NCBI RefSeq assembly: GCF_021228795.1
Contig: NZ_CP089309.1
Location: forward strand, 3,779,501 to 3,843,500
Reading direction: 5' to 3'
DNA from: Thiocapsa bogorovii
GTDB lineage: Bacteria; Pseudomonadota; Gammaproteobacteria; Chromatiales; Chromatiaceae
DNA: 64,000 bases
Part shown: piece by piece, positions 35,201 to 44,691 of the stretch
Layout of the letters: each line of letters opens with the position of its first letter
How positions within the stretch are numbered: the stretch's first letter is position 1
Position numbers and translations under genes: made by a program
Notes under the pieces: generated by a model
Databases searched by the model: none
Seen by the model: the letters and a program-made list of their open reading frames with translations, nothing else
What the model was told of the DNA's origin: nothing

Positions 35201-37796
35201 GGAACAGCAGGCCGCCGTCGCGCGCCTTGCTGCGACCGGACTTGGCCAGATGGCCGGCTAGCTTCAGACGCTGGGCCTCGCCGCCCGAGAGCGTCGGCAC
35301 CGGCTGGCCGAGGCGAAGATAGCCGAGTCCGACCGCGAGCAAGGGCTCCAGCGCGCGTTTCAGGTCGGTATCCTCGTGGAGAAAGGCCAGTGCCTCGGTC
35401 GCCGTCATCTCCAGGACATCGGCGATCGAACGTCCGGGCGCGCCGGGTCGGGCGCCGATCTCGACTTCCAGCACGGGTGCGCGGTAGCGCCGGCCGTTGC
35501 AGTCGGGACAGCGCAGATAGACATCGGCGAGGAATTGCATCTCCAGATGCTCGTAGCCGTTGCCGCCGCAGGTCGGACAGCGTCCGGTGCCGCTGTTGAA
35601 GCTGAAGGTGCCGGCGGTGTAGCCGCGCTCCTTGGCAAGCGGCAGCGCGGCGAAGCGCTTGCGCAGCACGTCGAGCGCGCCGACATAGCTTGCCGGGTTC
35701 GAGCGCGAGGTGCGTCCGATGCTCGATTGATCGAGCAACACGACATCGGCGATCAGGTGATCCCCGTCGATCCCGGCGTGCGCGCCCGGCGGCTCGTCGG
35801 GGTGGCCCTTGCGCTGGCAGAGTGCGTTGTAGAGAACCTCCTGTACCAGGGTTGACTTGCCGGATCCCGAGATGCCCGTGACGACCACCAAACGGTGAAG
35901 CGGGATCTCGACATCGACCCCTTTGAGGTTGTGAGCCTGTGCGCCGCGGATGCGGATGCGCGGCCCGTTGGGGGCCGGGGGATCGGGCGGATGGCCAGCG
36001 GCGACCTGTCGCCGTCCCGCCAGATAGTCGCCGGTGAGCGAGCCGGGCGTCCGGATCAGGTCCGCCGGCGGCCCCTCGAAGAGGATGCGTCCGCCCTGTT
36101 GGCCGGGCCCGGGACCGATGTCGATGATCCGATCCGCCGCCCGCATCACCTGCGGATCGTGCTCGACCACCACCAGCGAATTGCCCTGGTCGCGCAGCCG
36201 TCGCAGGATGGAGACGACCCGGTCCATGTCGCGCGGATGCAGGCCGATGCTGGGCTCGTCCAGCACGAAGAGTGCGTTGACCAGCGTGCTGCCGAGTGCC
36301 GTGGTCAGGTTGATGCGTTGCACCTCGCCGCCCGAGAGGGTGCGCGACTGGCGATCCAGTGTGAGGTAGCCGAGCCCGACCTCGCAGAGATAGCGTAGGC
36401 GCGAGCGGATGCCCTCGATTAGCAGATCCAGCGCCGGATCCAGCGGCAGGGCGTCGCAAAAGTCACGGCAGGCGTTCAAGGGCAAGCGCATCAGATCATG
36501 GATGCAGAGTCCGGGTAGCGCCTGCCAGGGCGCCTCCTCCATGCCGATTCGCCCGTGCCGGAAGCGGCGCTCGGGCGGCAGCGCCCGATCCGCAAGCGTC
36601 CTGTCCCCCACGCGCCAATCCAGCGCCTCGTCGGTCAGTCTGGCCCCGTCGCAGGCGGTGCAGACATCGTAGGCGCGGTAGCGCGAGAGCAGCACGCGCA
36701 CATGCATCTTGTAGCTGCGCCCTTCGAGCCAGGCGAAGAAGCGTCGCAACCCGTACCAGACACCGGCCTCCCACTCGCCTTCGCCCTCGATGACCCAGGC
36801 CCGATCGTCGTCGGTGAGGTCGCGCCAAGGCAGATCGGTCGGGATGCCGCGGCGGTGCGCGAAGCCCATCAGGTCTTCTTGGACCTCCGAATAACTGTCG
36901 GACTGGATGGGCTTGATCGCGCCTTCGAGCAACGATTTCGACGGATCCGGCACGACCAGCGACCAGTCGATCCCGATGGTGCGCCCGAAACCCCGACAGG
37001 TCGGGCAGGCGCCGACGGGCGAGTTGAAGGAGAAGCGGCTCGGCGTCGGGTCCGCATAGGCGATGTCGCAGTCGGCGCAATGCAGATCGGCCGAGAAGCG
37101 CCAGGGCGGGCCGGGTTGACGGTTCGCATCGAGCGGATAGACCCGGATGCGTCCGTGACCGCGGGCCAGCGCGGTCTCGATGGCCTCGATCGCGCGTCCG
37201 CGCTGCTCGGCGCTCAGACGCAGCCGGTCTTGAATCACCTCGATGGCGGTCGCGTCCTCCGACAGGATCCGGACATAGCCCTGTTGGGCGAGCAGGATCT
37301 TGACCGCCTCGACGTCGAGCGATTCGGGCACCGGAACGGCGAAGGCGATCGAGACGTTTCGGTCGGCGGCCTCTGGCAGGGTGATCAGGTGCTCCCAGAT
37401 CCCCTCGGGCGTATCGCGCCGGACCTCGCGGCCGCAGCCCCGACAGAAGAGCCGGGCGGTGCGGGCGAACAGGAGCTTCAGGTGATCGTTCAGCTCCGTC
37501 ATGGTGCCGACGGTGGAGCGCGAGGTGCGCACCGGGTTGGTCTGATCGATCGCGATCGCGGGCGGGATGCCCTCGATCCGGTCGGCCGCAGGGCGGTCCA
37601 TCCGATCGAGAAACTGACGCGCGTAGGGCGAGAAGGTCTCGACATAGCGTCGCTGCCCCTCGGCATAGAGTGTGTCGAAGGCGAGCGACGACTTGCCGGA
37701 GCCCGAGACGCCGGTCACGACGATCAACTCGCCGAGCGGCAGGTCCAGATCGATGTCTTTGAGGTTGTTCTGGCGCACCCCGCGCAGGCGGATCAT
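32202..37796 (-). CDS. uvrA: Tandem double-length UvrA (excinuclease ABC subunit A family)
   Basis: The 1864-aa protein consists of two UvrA copies in one chain, against about 940 aa for standard UvrA. There are four Walker A motifs (GVSGSGKSS at 29-37, and others near 642, 1013 and 1527), four ABC signatures ([35 protein letters not shown]) and several CxxC zinc-finger pairs in each half, such as [16 protein letters not shown]...CPDCNGRRY and [16 protein letters not shown]...CEVCGGSRF. The second copy begins near residue 985. ATG 37796 is chosen because homology starts at [12 protein letters not shown]. It probably recognises DNA lesions, with the two halves mimicking a UvrA dimer. It follows the cyclase gene by 44 bases. 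Confidence 0.9.
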   Translation of the reverse strand: MIRLRGVRQNNLKDIDLDLPLGELIVVTGVSGSGKSSLAFDTLYAEGQRRYVETFSPYARQFLDRMDRPAADRIEGIPPAIAIDQTNPVRTSRSTVGTMTELNDHLKLLFARTARLFCRGCGREVRRDTPEGIWEHLITLPEAADRNVSIAFAVPVPESLDVEAVKILLAQQGYVRILSEDATAIEVIQDRLRLSAEQRGRAIEAIETALARGHGRIRVYPLDANRQPGPPWRFSADLHCADCDIAYADPTPSRFSFNSPVGACPTCRGFGRTIGIDWSLVVPDPSKSLLEGAIKPIQSDSYSEVQEDLMGFAHRRGIPTDLPWRDLTDDDRAWVIEGEGEWEAGVWYGLRRFFAWLEGRSYKMHVRVLLSRYRAYDVCTACDGARLTDEALDWRVGDRTLADRALPPERRFRHGRIGMEEAPWQALPGLCIHDLMRLPLNACRDFCDALPLDPALDLLIEGIRSRLRYLCEVGLGYLTLDRQSRTLSGGEVQRINLTTALGSTLVNALFVLDEPSIGLHPRDMDRVVSILRRLRDQGNSLVVVEHDPQVMRAADRIIDIGPGPGQQGGRILFEGPPADLIRTPGSLTGDYLAGRRQVAAGHPPDPPAPNGPRIRIRGAQAHNLKGVDVEIPLHRLVVVTGISGSGKSTLVQEVLYNALCQRKGHPDEPPGAHAGIDGDHLIADVVLLDQSSIGRTSRSNPASYVGALDVLRKRFAALPLAKERGYTAGTFSFNSGTGRCPTCGGNGYEHLEMQFLADVYLRCPDCNGRRYRAPVLEVEIGARPGAPGRSIADVLEMTATEALAFLHEDTDLKRALEPLLAVGLGYLRLGQPVPTLSGGEAQRLKLAGHLAKSGRSKARDGGLLFLLDEPTTGLHFADVAVLLNAFRRLLDKGHSLLVIEHNLDLIGAADWLIDLGPEGGEAGGELVCKGTPEQVAAHPTSHTGRALAEHLRDLSRAGTPETAIAEAPPRFMTSAGNAVIADNGLISVIHAREHNLKDLSLTIARDRFTVITGVSGSGKSTLAFDILFAEGQRRFLESLNAYARQFVQPAARPDVDAVLGIPPTVAIEQRTSRGGAKSTVGTLTEIHHYLRLLYVRLGLQTCPTCAVPIEPMSRDAILERIQRDHAGQQVALMAPLVVARKGIYKELAEWAARHGWFVLRVDGEPVETREWPRLDRYREHSIDLPVGEIAIRPDHEDALRTLLDQALDLGKGALRVVAVADGTWGAETPYSTRRACPSCGIALPEPDPRLFSFNSKQGWCGDCFGTGLALRGFDAEQSGEEDQWQEDDAIESTPCPSCHGARLNPQALAVRFRERSIADLSALTVEQAGDFVADLHLDHRESTIAHDLLAEVRERLAFLAEVGLGYLTLDRAAPTLSGGEAQRIRLAAQLGSNLRGVCYILDEPTIGLHPRDNRLLLNGLDRLQTKGNTILVVEHDEETIRRADEVIDLGPGAGTRGGEIIARGTALELMQDPASVTGRCLARPRERSRPARATGKGDDWLLISGARRHNLQDIEVCVPLARLVCITGVSGSGKSTLVREVLVKSLRNLLAQEGKTGARPGKGTLVGCKRLIGWQGLARVLEVDQTPIGKTPRSCPATYVGFWDPIRRLFAATSEARILGWSPARFSFNTSGGRCSACEGQGVQKLEMSFLPDVRMTCEVCGGSRFDRETREVRYQGLDIGQVLRLSVDEAVDVFSAHRAIHHPLALLRDVGLGYLQLGQPSPTLSGGEAQRIKLVTELTKARSTPTRGQESGPASIKTQRTARPTLYVLDEPTVGLHMADVERLLSVLHRLVDAGHSVLVIEHNLDLMAEADWIIDLGPEAGDAGGRIVAEGTPETIAAAGELPTACALREHLRSTDQTGSAQ

Positions 37797-37840
37797 CTCC
37801 GTTTGCCGGCTCGGTTCCGACGTTGGTGTCTCGGGTCGAT

Positions 37841-38902
37841 TCAACGCTTGGAAATCTCGCTGTAGGCCACGACACGGTTGCGTCCGGCGTGCTTGCTTGC
37901 GTAAAGCGCCTCGTCGGCACGCACCATGAGGTCGTCGACATCGGTCGCCATGCTCGGGTAAGTGGCGTAGCCGATGCTGACCGTCGTCGTGACCGCGTCC
38001 TCGCGCGTGTCGATCAATGTGTTGGCGACCATCGCTCGGATGCGCTCGCCGGCCTCCCGTGCGTCCTGCTCGGTGGTTTCGGGTAGGAGCAGAATGAACT
38101 CGTCGCCGCCGTAACGGGCGACCAGATCCGCGGTGCGGATGCTTCGGCGGATCCCCTCGGCGACGGCGCGGATGACCTGGTTTCCGACGCTGTGTCCGTA
38201 GCGATCGTTGACCTCCTTGAGGTTGTCCGCGTCCACCATCATGAGCCCGAACGGACGGGCCTGCAGCGCGGCGGCCTGTTTGTGGCGAGCGAGGGCGGCC
38301 GAGAAGGCGCGCATATTCGGCAGGCCCGTGAGATCGTCGGTCTCCGAGAGACGCTGCACGAAATTGCGGGAAAAACTCATATCCGAGGCGATCAGCGAGG
38401 TGACGTAGGCGACCAAGGCAACGGGCGCGAACACGAGCATGAGGCGACTGAAGGTGGAGTAGGCGAAAAGCTCGGTTCCTTCGATCGTGTAGGCCGCCAA
38501 CAGATAGAAGCTGGCAATGAGACCGACCTCGAGGAGCGTGATGAGCTTGCCGAGCGTCAAGGCGCTGAAGACGATGACGAGCAGGAAGAGACTGATCAGA
38601 GGGCTGTCGACCTTGCCTGTGTGCCAGACCACGAAGGCCGTGAAGGTCAGCATGGCCCAGGTCTCGATCGTGAGCTTCCAGCGCGCCGGCAGGGTGAAGA
38701 GGTTCAGGTAGCGGAAGCCCAAGATAAACACGGCGAACACGGCGATCGCAGCGGCGATGCCCAGGGTCTGCTCGACGGGCTCGTCCGGCACGACCAGGTA
38801 GACCAGGACCAAGACAAGCAACAGCCATTCGATCTCGGCGAGGGTTCGATTGAAGCCGGTCAGCTCGACCGGATCCGGTGCCGCGACATCCCGTTTTTTC
38901 AT
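37841..38902 (-). CDS. Membrane-bound diguanylate cyclase
   Basis: The 353-aa protein has about six N-terminal membrane helices (residues 20-190) and a C-terminal GGDEF domain. The active-site motif is intact ([13 protein letters not shown], near 264), and the substrate-binding block [21 protein letters not shown] precedes it. It would make cyclic di-GMP in response to a signal sensed by the membrane part. The inhibitory RxxD site five residues upstream of GGDEF is not seen clearly. No EAL domain is present. It is followed by the uvrA gene on the same strand. Confidence 0.93.
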   Translation of the reverse strand: MKKRDVAAPDPVELTGFNRTLAEIEWLLLVLVLVYLVVPDEPVEQTLGIAAAIAVFAVFILGFRYLNLFTLPARWKLTIETWAMLTFTAFVVWHTGKVDSPLISLFLLVIVFSALTLGKLITLLEVGLIASFYLLAAYTIEGTELFAYSTFSRLMLVFAPVALVAYVTSLIASDMSFSRNFVQRLSETDDLTGLPNMRAFSAALARHKQAAALQARPFGLMMVDADNLKEVNDRYGHSVGNQVIRAVAEGIRRSIRTADLVARYGGDEFILLLPETTEQDAREAGERIRAMVANTLIDTREDAVTTTVSIGYATYPSMATDVDDLMVRADEALYASKHAGRNRVVAYSEISKR

Positions 38903-39213
38903 TTCTGATCGTCCCGCCGACGGCTTGTCTGTTTCGCGATGGTTCGTAAGGAACCGATTCTAAACCGCTCTAAACCCGTCCTTCGCGGACGAACGGCGCA
39001 TTGCCTTAGCCGGCTCGCGAGGCTTCATCCGCGGGGAGACCCCCGGCGCGGACCGATTTCCACGCATTCTCCATTGTCATTCTGCGTCACGGGGTCTGTA
39101 GTTGAGCCTTGTGGTTGGCTTTGCTGACCCTACGTTTCTCTCGTCGGGCAAGCCGGATCAGAAATTCGGCGGGCCCAGCTTCAGCAACCCATCTCGATCG
39201 AGGATCCAAGCCC
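38903..39213. other. Intergenic region between the cyclase and the small secreted peptide
   Basis: The 311 bases have no convincing gene. A small hairpin with a TTCG-type loop (CGTCC-TTCGC-GGACG, about 38979-38993) is the only structured element noted. Confidence 0.4.
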
Positions 39214-39375
39214 ATGTCGATGCGTCTCTCCACCCTTGCCACTGCCATTCTCCTGGGTTCCATGCTGGTCGCCGGCTCCCTCATGACGGCTCACGCCGGT
39301 GAAGGTTGCACCAAGGACAAGAACAAGGAGAGCGGAACCTCCGCAGCCTACCCGTCCACGATTCGGCAGCTCTAA
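39214..39375 (+). CDS. Small secreted peptide, unknown function
   Basis: The 53-aa protein has an N-terminal signal peptide (MSMRLSTLATAILLGSMLVAG...) cleaved near AHA-GEGC, leaving a mature peptide of about 24 residues, hydrophilic and Lys/Glu/Ser-rich with one cysteine. GAGG lies about 10 bases before the ATG. No family is recognised. The TAA stop is the first three bases of a palindromic element. Codon use and a clear signal sequence favour a real gene, but shortness keeps this uncertain. Confidence 0.55.
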   Translation: MSMRLSTLATAILLGSMLVAGSLMTAHAGEGCTKDKNKESGTSAAYPSTIRQL

Positions 39376-39562
39376 GCCGCGCTTTTCAGTCCTTTAAGAT
39401 GATCGAGGCGGGGCAACCCCGTTTCGATCGCTTGCTTCGACGAGGCGCAGTTCAGGATTTTTCGTGTTTTAACTTCCTGAACCGCGTTTCTTCGACACCC
39501 CCGAATCTCACCGACAACCAAATAAGTCCCACTCCGCGCCTAACCTGCCCTAACGCGGTTCA
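39373..39562. repeat. Bipartite CGCGGTT-family palindromic element, copy E
   Basis: Module 1 (39373-39454) starts TAAGCCGCGC at the stop codon of the small peptide and has a weaker partner GCGCAGTTCA. The linker (39455-39477) is T-rich. Module 2 is bounded by an exact 11-bp inverted repeat, TGAACCGCGTT (39478-39488) and AACGCGGTTCA (39552-39562). The right end is 2 bases from the stop codon of the convergent sensor gene. Confidence 0.75.
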
Positions 39563-39564
39563 AA

Positions 39565-41175
39565 TCAGAACCGACCGCGAATATATTTGAGTGCACGGCT
39601 GATCGGCAGCTCGATGTTCGACGGACCATTGCGGATGATAAACAACTCGCGGTTCTTGTCGTCGTGCAGGAAGGTCGGCGTGTCCGCGCGCTCGCACTCG
39701 ACCGCTCCCACGCGTAGACCCTCCAGGTCATAGAGGTCAAAGCGCACGAATCGTGCGTACTCGGCGCCGATATGGTGGTTGAGCAGGTTCTTGAAATGCA
39801 ACCTGCACTTGTCCTCGTTCTCGAACTTGTCGGCCTCCAACCCCAGCACGGTTCCCTTGTCCGATACCCCGAGCAACAGTATCCCGCCTTCCGAATTCAG
39901 GAAGGCCGCGACGGCCTTCAGCCAAGCAAGCTCGATCTCGCGACCCGTCGCCTTGCTGTGCAGGTTCATGCGCATCGTCGATTTGAATTCCAGATGCGTA
40001 CTTTCGCCCGAGTCGATCAGCTCGCGCAGATCGTCCTCGGCGCGACGCCGGTCGATGCTGAGCTTGGGAGTGTCGCGTAATTGGCGGTGATACTTGCGCA
40101 CCACCAGCGTTGTCATGCCCAGACTCGCCATCAGGATGCCAAGCACCGTCAGCGCAACGATATGCCACCGGCTCTGGAGGATCGCGAGGGTCTCGGAGAC
40201 AGGGATGACCACGCCGGCCCAACCGCCCGAGAGGTCCTCGGTCAGCGGTCTGAAGCCGCCCCACCACTGAACCCCCGAGCTGGTGAAACGGATGAGACCC
40301 TGTGACGGTCGGCCCGCCAGGTTCCAGGCCGACACGGCGTCGAATGCCAGGGGCCCGCCGGGCGTAAGGTGGGCTGAAAAGAAACCGCTGGCCTGCTCCG
40401 GATCCGGGGCTCGTGCGCTGTCCACGGGAACATAGACGCCGCCCGCCCCGCTGAAGAGAAAACCGCGTCCTTCGGCGGCGACCGCATGTCGCTCGATGCT
40501 CTCCACGATTGTCTGAATGGTGACGTCCAGTGCGGTGACCCGCAGCTGTCCCGACTGCATCCAACCCAAGGATGCGGTGAGTCCTGGGACCTGGGTCGAC
40601 TCGAACACATAGGGTCGGGTCCAGAGCAGGGTGCCGGGTCGATCGGCCGCGGCGGTGAACCAGGGGCGCGTGTTCGAATCGTACTCGCTTGTCTCCTCGC
40701 GCGTCCCCAGAGGGCGCAGCTCGGCGTCCCAGCGCGTGATGCGCATCGGCTGTCCCGTTCCTGGATCCCGCAGTCGGCTCATCCAGCCGTCGCCGTCGCG
40801 CCGCAGAAAATACTCGGCGCCGTCGGCCGAGGCATCGATCGCGCCTGCGATTTGGCCCATGTGCGCGAGAATCGGAGTCAGGCGTTGATTCAACGCCCCC
40901 TCGTCGGTTGGGGTCAGACCCGCAGCCGCCAGACCGTCTCGAATGATCAGGAGTTGTTGCTCGACCGGCACCAAGAGGCTGCGAACCTCGTCGCGAACCA
41001 ACGCGGTTGCGGCCTCGATGCGGCTTTCGGCCAGATCTTCCTTGATGAGGTTGATCAGGAGGATATTGATGGCCACCAACAGGCCGACGGTCAGGAGCAC
41101 CAGCAGCACAAGGTCGCGAAGGAGCCGCGAGCGGATCGGACCCGACGAGGTCCGCAGCAGTGAGAAGGGTGTCAT
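39565..41175 (-). CDS. Membrane sensor with periplasmic Cache-like domain fused to an AlbA_2 domain
   Basis: The 536-aa protein has a membrane helix at about 22-46, a large periplasmic domain (about 47-345) with dCache-like features (YDSNTRPWFTAA, WTRPYVFESTQVPGLTASLGW, RPLTEDLSGGWAGVVIPVSETL) and a second helix near 350-372. In place of a kinase or cyclase, the cytoplasmic part is an AlbA_2 (Schlafen AlbA-like, putative DNA-binding) domain: ESTHLEFKSTMRMNL...AFLNSEGGILLLGVSDKGTVLGLEADKF...RVGAVECERADTPTF. The protein would link an extracellular ligand directly to a nucleic-acid-binding or nuclease-like output. No partner gene is evident. Confidence 0.85.
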   Translation of the reverse strand: MTPFSLLRTSSGPIRSRLLRDLVLLVLLTVGLLVAINILLINLIKEDLAESRIEAATALVRDEVRSLLVPVEQQLLIIRDGLAAAGLTPTDEGALNQRLTPILAHMGQIAGAIDASADGAEYFLRRDGDGWMSRLRDPGTGQPMRITRWDAELRPLGTREETSEYDSNTRPWFTAAADRPGTLLWTRPYVFESTQVPGLTASLGWMQSGQLRVTALDVTIQTIVESIERHAVAAEGRGFLFSGAGGVYVPVDSARAPDPEQASGFFSAHLTPGGPLAFDAVSAWNLAGRPSQGLIRFTSSGVQWWGGFRPLTEDLSGGWAGVVIPVSETLAILQSRWHIVALTVLGILMASLGMTTLVVRKYHRQLRDTPKLSIDRRRAEDDLRELIDSGESTHLEFKSTMRMNLHSKATGREIELAWLKAVAAFLNSEGGILLLGVSDKGTVLGLEADKFENEDKCRLHFKNLLNHHIGAEYARFVRFDLYDLEGLRVGAVECERADTPTFLHDDKNRELFIIRNGPSNIELPISRALKYIRGRF

Positions 41176-41368
41176 GGAGAGGCTTGTCGTCCTGAGACTG
41201 AGGGGCGGTGTTGCGTCCGGGGTTCGGCGACACGCAATCGCGCGAAATATTCCCCTGCTCTGGGTATAGTAGCCCCGCCCGCACGTGGTGACCGCGTGCT
41301 CACGTCGCGCGGGACGCGGCGGCGAGACATGTCGACCGATCCTCCAGGCAAAGAGATAGGAGATGCCG

Positions 41369-41836
41369 ATGTCCGAGATCCATTACGACGCTCATCCCTC
41401 GATGTTGCGGATTCGTCCCTTTTCGACCCCATTGATCATCATCCTGATGCTGGCGGGGATCCTGTTCGCCGTCACGGGTTCGGCATTGATCCCGGTTCCA
41501 CTGCCCGAGCCGCTCGATGACCGAATCGTGAAGATTGCGGGCATGGTCGTCGCCGGACTGGCCTTGTTGCAGTTGTGCGTCTGGTGGTTGGCCACGCGAT
41601 CCGACCATCTCGTAATCCGCGACGACGAGCTGGTCTGGACCCATGGTCTGCTCAGCAAGAACTACACCGAGATCAAGCTCTCCTCGGTCCGCACGGTGCG
41701 GCTCCATCAAAGCCTCCTGCAGCGCATCTTGAACGCCGGCGACATCAAGATCTTCACCTCCGGGGACGTTCCGGAATTGATCGTCCGTGGTCTGCCCAAC
41801 CCGAATCGGCTGCGCGAGCTCCTCAAAGGCCTCTGA
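41369..41836 (+). CDS. Membrane protein with bacterial PH domain
   Basis: The 155-aa protein has two membrane helices (about 20-45 and 58-80) and a C-terminal bacterial PH-like domain: SDHLVIRDDELVWTHGLLSKNYTEIKLSSVRTVRLHQSLLQRILNAGDIKIFTSGDVPELIVRGLPNPNRLRELL. AGGAGA precedes the ATG at 41369; the ATG two codons upstream is too close. Function unknown. Its TGA stop is the first part of the 43-bp element that separates it from pepA. Confidence 0.8.
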   Translation: MSEIHYDAHPSMLRIRPFSTPLIIILMLAGILFAVTGSALIPVPLPEPLDDRIVKIAGMVVAGLALLQLCVWWLATRSDHLVIRDDELVWTHGLLSKNYTEIKLSSVRTVRLHQSLLQRILNAGDIKIFTSGDVPELIVRGLPNPNRLRELLKGL

Positions 41837-41876
41837 ACCGCGCGACAGGATCGCATACACCGCCGGACGCCGTTCA
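41834..41876. repeat. Minimal CGCGGTT-family element, stop codon to stop codon
   Basis: The 43-bp spacer between two convergent genes begins TGAACCGCG and ends CGCCGTTCA. The first TGA is the stop of the PH-domain gene and the final TCA (minus-strand TGA) is the stop of pepA. The two 11-base ends pair at 8 positions. Confidence 0.6.
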
Positions 41877-43364
41877 GGTGCGATTGAGCAGGAGCTGGGT
41901 GAGCAAGGCGACCGGCCGTCCGGTCGAACCCTTCTCCTTGCCGCTCAGCCAGGCGGTGCCGGCGATATCCAGGTGCGCCCAGCGGTAGGCCTTGGCGTAG
42001 CGCGCGAGAAAACAGGCGGCGGTGACGGCACCGGCCTCGCGGCCTCCGACGTTGGCCATGTCGGCGAAGTTGGTGTCGAGCTGCTGCTGATAGTCGTCCC
42101 ACAGGGGCATGCGCCAGGCGCGATCGGCGGCGGATTGGCCGGCCGCGATGATTTCTTCGGCGAGATGATCATCCGTGGTGAAGAGGCCGGAGGCGTGCTT
42201 GCCGAGGGCGATGACGCAGGCGCCGGTGAGGGTCGCCAGATCGATCACCAGCTCCGGGTCGAAGCGTTCGCTGTAGGTGAGTGCGTCGCAGAGGATGAGG
42301 CGGCCTTCGGCATCCGTGTTGAGGACCTCGATGGTCTGCCCTGACATGCTGGTGACGATGTCGCCGGGTTTGTTGGCGTCGCCGTCGGGCATGTTCTCGG
42401 ACGAGGGTACGACACCGACCAGGTTGATCGGCAGGCCCAGCTCGCAGGCGGCGAGCATGGTCCCGAAGACGCCTGCCCCGCCGCACATGTCGTATTTCAT
42501 CTCGTCCATATCGGCGGCCGGCTTGATCGAGATGCCGCCGGTATCGAAAGTGAGGCCCTTGCCGACCAGCACGACCGGCTTGGTGTCGGGCTCGCCGCCG
42601 CGATAGTGCATCACGATCAGCTTCGCCGGTTGGCGACTTCCGCGCGATACCGAGAGGAGGGCGCCCATCTTGAGCTCCTCCATGTCGGCCTCTTCGAGGA
42701 TCTCGGTTTCCAGGTGCTCGTAGCGCTCGCCGAGCTCCACGGCTTTCTCGGCCAGATAGGTCGGGGTGCAGATGTTGCCCGGCAGGTTGCCCAGCTCTTT
42801 GGACAGCGTCATGCCGGCCGCGATCGCGCTGCCGTGACGGATCGCCTGCTCGGCGCTCTGCGCGTCGGCCTTCTCGGAGAGCCAAACGTCGAGCCGCTTC
42901 AGCGGGGTCTTGGGTGCGTGCTTGTCGTCCTTTTTGGTCAGGGTGTAGCGATAGGTCTTGTCCTCGGCGGTCGTAACGAGATCGCGCACGGCCGCGTAGA
43001 GGTCGAGCCCGTCGGGACCGAGCTCTGGCAAGGTGCAAAGCGCTGCCCCCGCATGGGTCTGCTGCAGTGCCGCCACGGCGCCGACCAGTGCCTTGCGATA
43101 GTTGTCACGCCCGAACTCCTTGTGTTTTCCGCAGCCGACCACGAGGACCCGCTCGCTGGCCAGGCCGGGCAGATCATAGAGCATGAGGGTGCCGCCGACA
43201 CGACCGTCCATGTCGCCTTTCTTCAGGAGCTCGGACAGTCGCCCGCCGGTGGCGAGATCGAGCGCTACGGATGGCCCGGCGAGCTTGCGCCCCTCGAAGA
43301 TCCCGATCAGGATACAGGGCGTCTTGAGTTGAGCGATCTCGCCGGTCTTGATTCTGAATTCCAT
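41874..43364 (-). CDS. pepA: Leucyl aminopeptidase (cytosol aminopeptidase)
   Basis: The 496-aa M17 peptidase releases N-terminal leucine and other residues; in E. coli it also binds DNA at cer sites. The signature NTDAEGRLILCDAL is complete, and the metal and catalytic residues are in VGKGLTFDTGGISIKPAADMDEMKYDMCGGA. GGAGT lies before the ATG at 43364; the frame is open to 43556 without homology. It is divergent from lptG, as pepA usually is from lptF-lptG. Confidence 0.96.
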   Translation of the reverse strand: MEFRIKTGEIAQLKTPCILIGIFEGRKLAGPSVALDLATGGRLSELLKKGDMDGRVGGTLMLYDLPGLASERVLVVGCGKHKEFGRDNYRKALVGAVAALQQTHAGAALCTLPELGPDGLDLYAAVRDLVTTAEDKTYRYTLTKKDDKHAPKTPLKRLDVWLSEKADAQSAEQAIRHGSAIAAGMTLSKELGNLPGNICTPTYLAEKAVELGERYEHLETEILEEADMEELKMGALLSVSRGSRQPAKLIVMHYRGGEPDTKPVVLVGKGLTFDTGGISIKPAADMDEMKYDMCGGAGVFGTMLAACELGLPINLVGVVPSSENMPDGDANKPGDIVTSMSGQTIEVLNTDAEGRLILCDALTYSERFDPELVIDLATLTGACVIALGKHASGLFTTDDHLAEEIIAAGQSAADRAWRMPLWDDYQQQLDTNFADMANVGGREAGAVTAACFLARYAKAYRWAHLDIAGTAWLSGKEKGSTGRPVALLTQLLLNRT

Positions 43365-43618
43365 CGTCGGACTCCTGTTGGAGGGCCAGGGTGAAAGCGT
43401 TTTTCGGGCCGGTCGGTCGCGACGGGGTGCGCTGCCGACGGTCGACCGCCTGAGGATCTGGTGCTTTTGATGTCGAACCACGAGTCTACCGGAAGAAATC
43501 GTTCGGTCGAAGCCCGCCCGCTCGAGGCGCGCGTGCGCGGCGCGTCGGCTGTGCATCGCCGAGGCGGGTCCGGCGCCCGGGCAAGCGCCGCCCCGGTCGT
43601 GTTGCCGGGTCGGGCCTC

Positions 43619-44683
43619 ATGATCATCCTCGAGCGCTATCTGGCGCGCGCGGTCATCGGGGGCACGCTGCTCACCCTTGCGGTCCTGTTGCCGCTTCTAG
43701 GTTTTTTCATCCTCGCCGACGAGATCGACGCCGTCGGGGTCGATGGGTATGGACTCGCGGATGCGCTGGTGTTCATGGCGTTGACCCTGCCGCGCTATGC
43801 CTATCAGGTCTTCCCCATTGCGACCCTCATCGGCGCCCTGATCGGTCTCGGGGCCTTGGCGAGTCGCTCGGAGCTGGTGGCGATGCGGGCCGCCGGCTTC
43901 TCGGTGGCGCGGATCATTCGGGCCGGCCTACTCGGAGGTGTGCTGTTGGCGGCGCTTGCGGTGGTGGTCGGGGAGGTCGTTGCGCCGGTTGCCGAGCAGC
44001 GTGGCTTGGAGCTGCGCCGCCAAGCACTCTCCGGCGATGTCGCCCAGCAGACCGCCTACGGTTTCTGGGCCATCGACGGTCGTGCCTATGTCAACATCCG
44101 CGAGATCGCCTCGCCGACGCGTCTGCGCGACATCTTCATCTACCAGGTCGACGCGGATGTAGGGTCCCTGGTCGCAACCCATGCGGCCAGTGCGCGCTAC
44201 AGCGGGGACGGCTGGGTTCTGGAAGACATCGCGCGCAGCCGGGTAAGCGCGGCCGGGGTCGAGGTGGAGCGCACGGAGCGGGCCGAATGGAGCTCGATGC
44301 TGGATCCGGGACTGCTCAAGGTGGTCGTCGTCGATCCGCAGATGCTGCCCGTCTGGGGGCTTTACAAATACATTCGCTTCATGACGCTGAACAAGCAGGA
44401 TGCCGGACCTTACGAGGTCGTCTTCTGGGGGAAGGTGCTGCACCCGGTGCTGACGCTTTCGATGATCTTCGTGGCGATCCCGATCATCCTCGGCTCAGCG
44501 CGCACGATTGGGCTCGGGCCGCGTATCTTCGTCGGCGTCTTGGTCGGCATCCTCTACTATCTGGTCAGCCGGACCTTTGCATTCGTCGCGCTGCTGTTCG
44601 GGCTTGACCCGCTTGTTGCGGCGATCATGCCGCCGCTGTTGTTCATCACCGGGGCCCTGCTCTTGATGCGCCGGGTCGGCTAG
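43619..44683 (+). CDS. lptG: LPS export ABC transporter permease LptG
   Basis: The 354-aa inner-membrane permease takes part in the LptB2FG machine that extracts LPS. It has six helices with a periplasmic jellyroll domain in the middle (about 115-265). LptG rather than LptF is supported by IGALIGLGALASRSELVAMRAAGFSV, GEVVAPVAEQRGLELRRQALSG and AYGFWAIDGRAYVNIREI. In most gammaproteobacteria lptF lies between pepA and lptG; here the 254-base gap from pepA has no room for it. The ATG at 43619 has a weak RBS. Confidence 0.92.
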   Translation: MIILERYLARAVIGGTLLTLAVLLPLLGFFILADEIDAVGVDGYGLADALVFMALTLPRYAYQVFPIATLIGALIGLGALASRSELVAMRAAGFSVARIIRAGLLGGVLLAALAVVVGEVVAPVAEQRGLELRRQALSGDVAQQTAYGFWAIDGRAYVNIREIASPTRLRDIFIYQVDADVGSLVATHAASARYSGDGWVLEDIARSRVSAAGVEVERTERAEWSSMLDPGLLKVVVVDPQMLPVWGLYKYIRFMTLNKQDAGPYEVVFWGKVLHPVLTLSMIFVAIPIILGSARTIGLGPRIFVGVLVGILYYLVSRTFAFVALLFGLDPLVAAIMPPLLFITGALLLMRRVG

Positions 44684-44691
44684 GGACGGCC

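Noticed and set aside
33544-36459. Long 971-aa frame on the minus strand inside uvrA, and similar long frames opposite or overlapping the aminotransferase (2247-3704), hyfG (29424-31145), the transposase (18303-19940) and clpA (61387-63636)
   Set aside because: They lie in alternative frames of well-supported genes in GC-rich DNA, lack recognisable domains and have Arg/Pro/Gly-heavy composition typical of shadow frames.
32202-38828. A single 2208-aa protein joining the cyclase region to UvrA
   Set aside because: The first 344 codons are the cyclase gene read in the wrong frame; homology to UvrA starts at the ATG at 37796.
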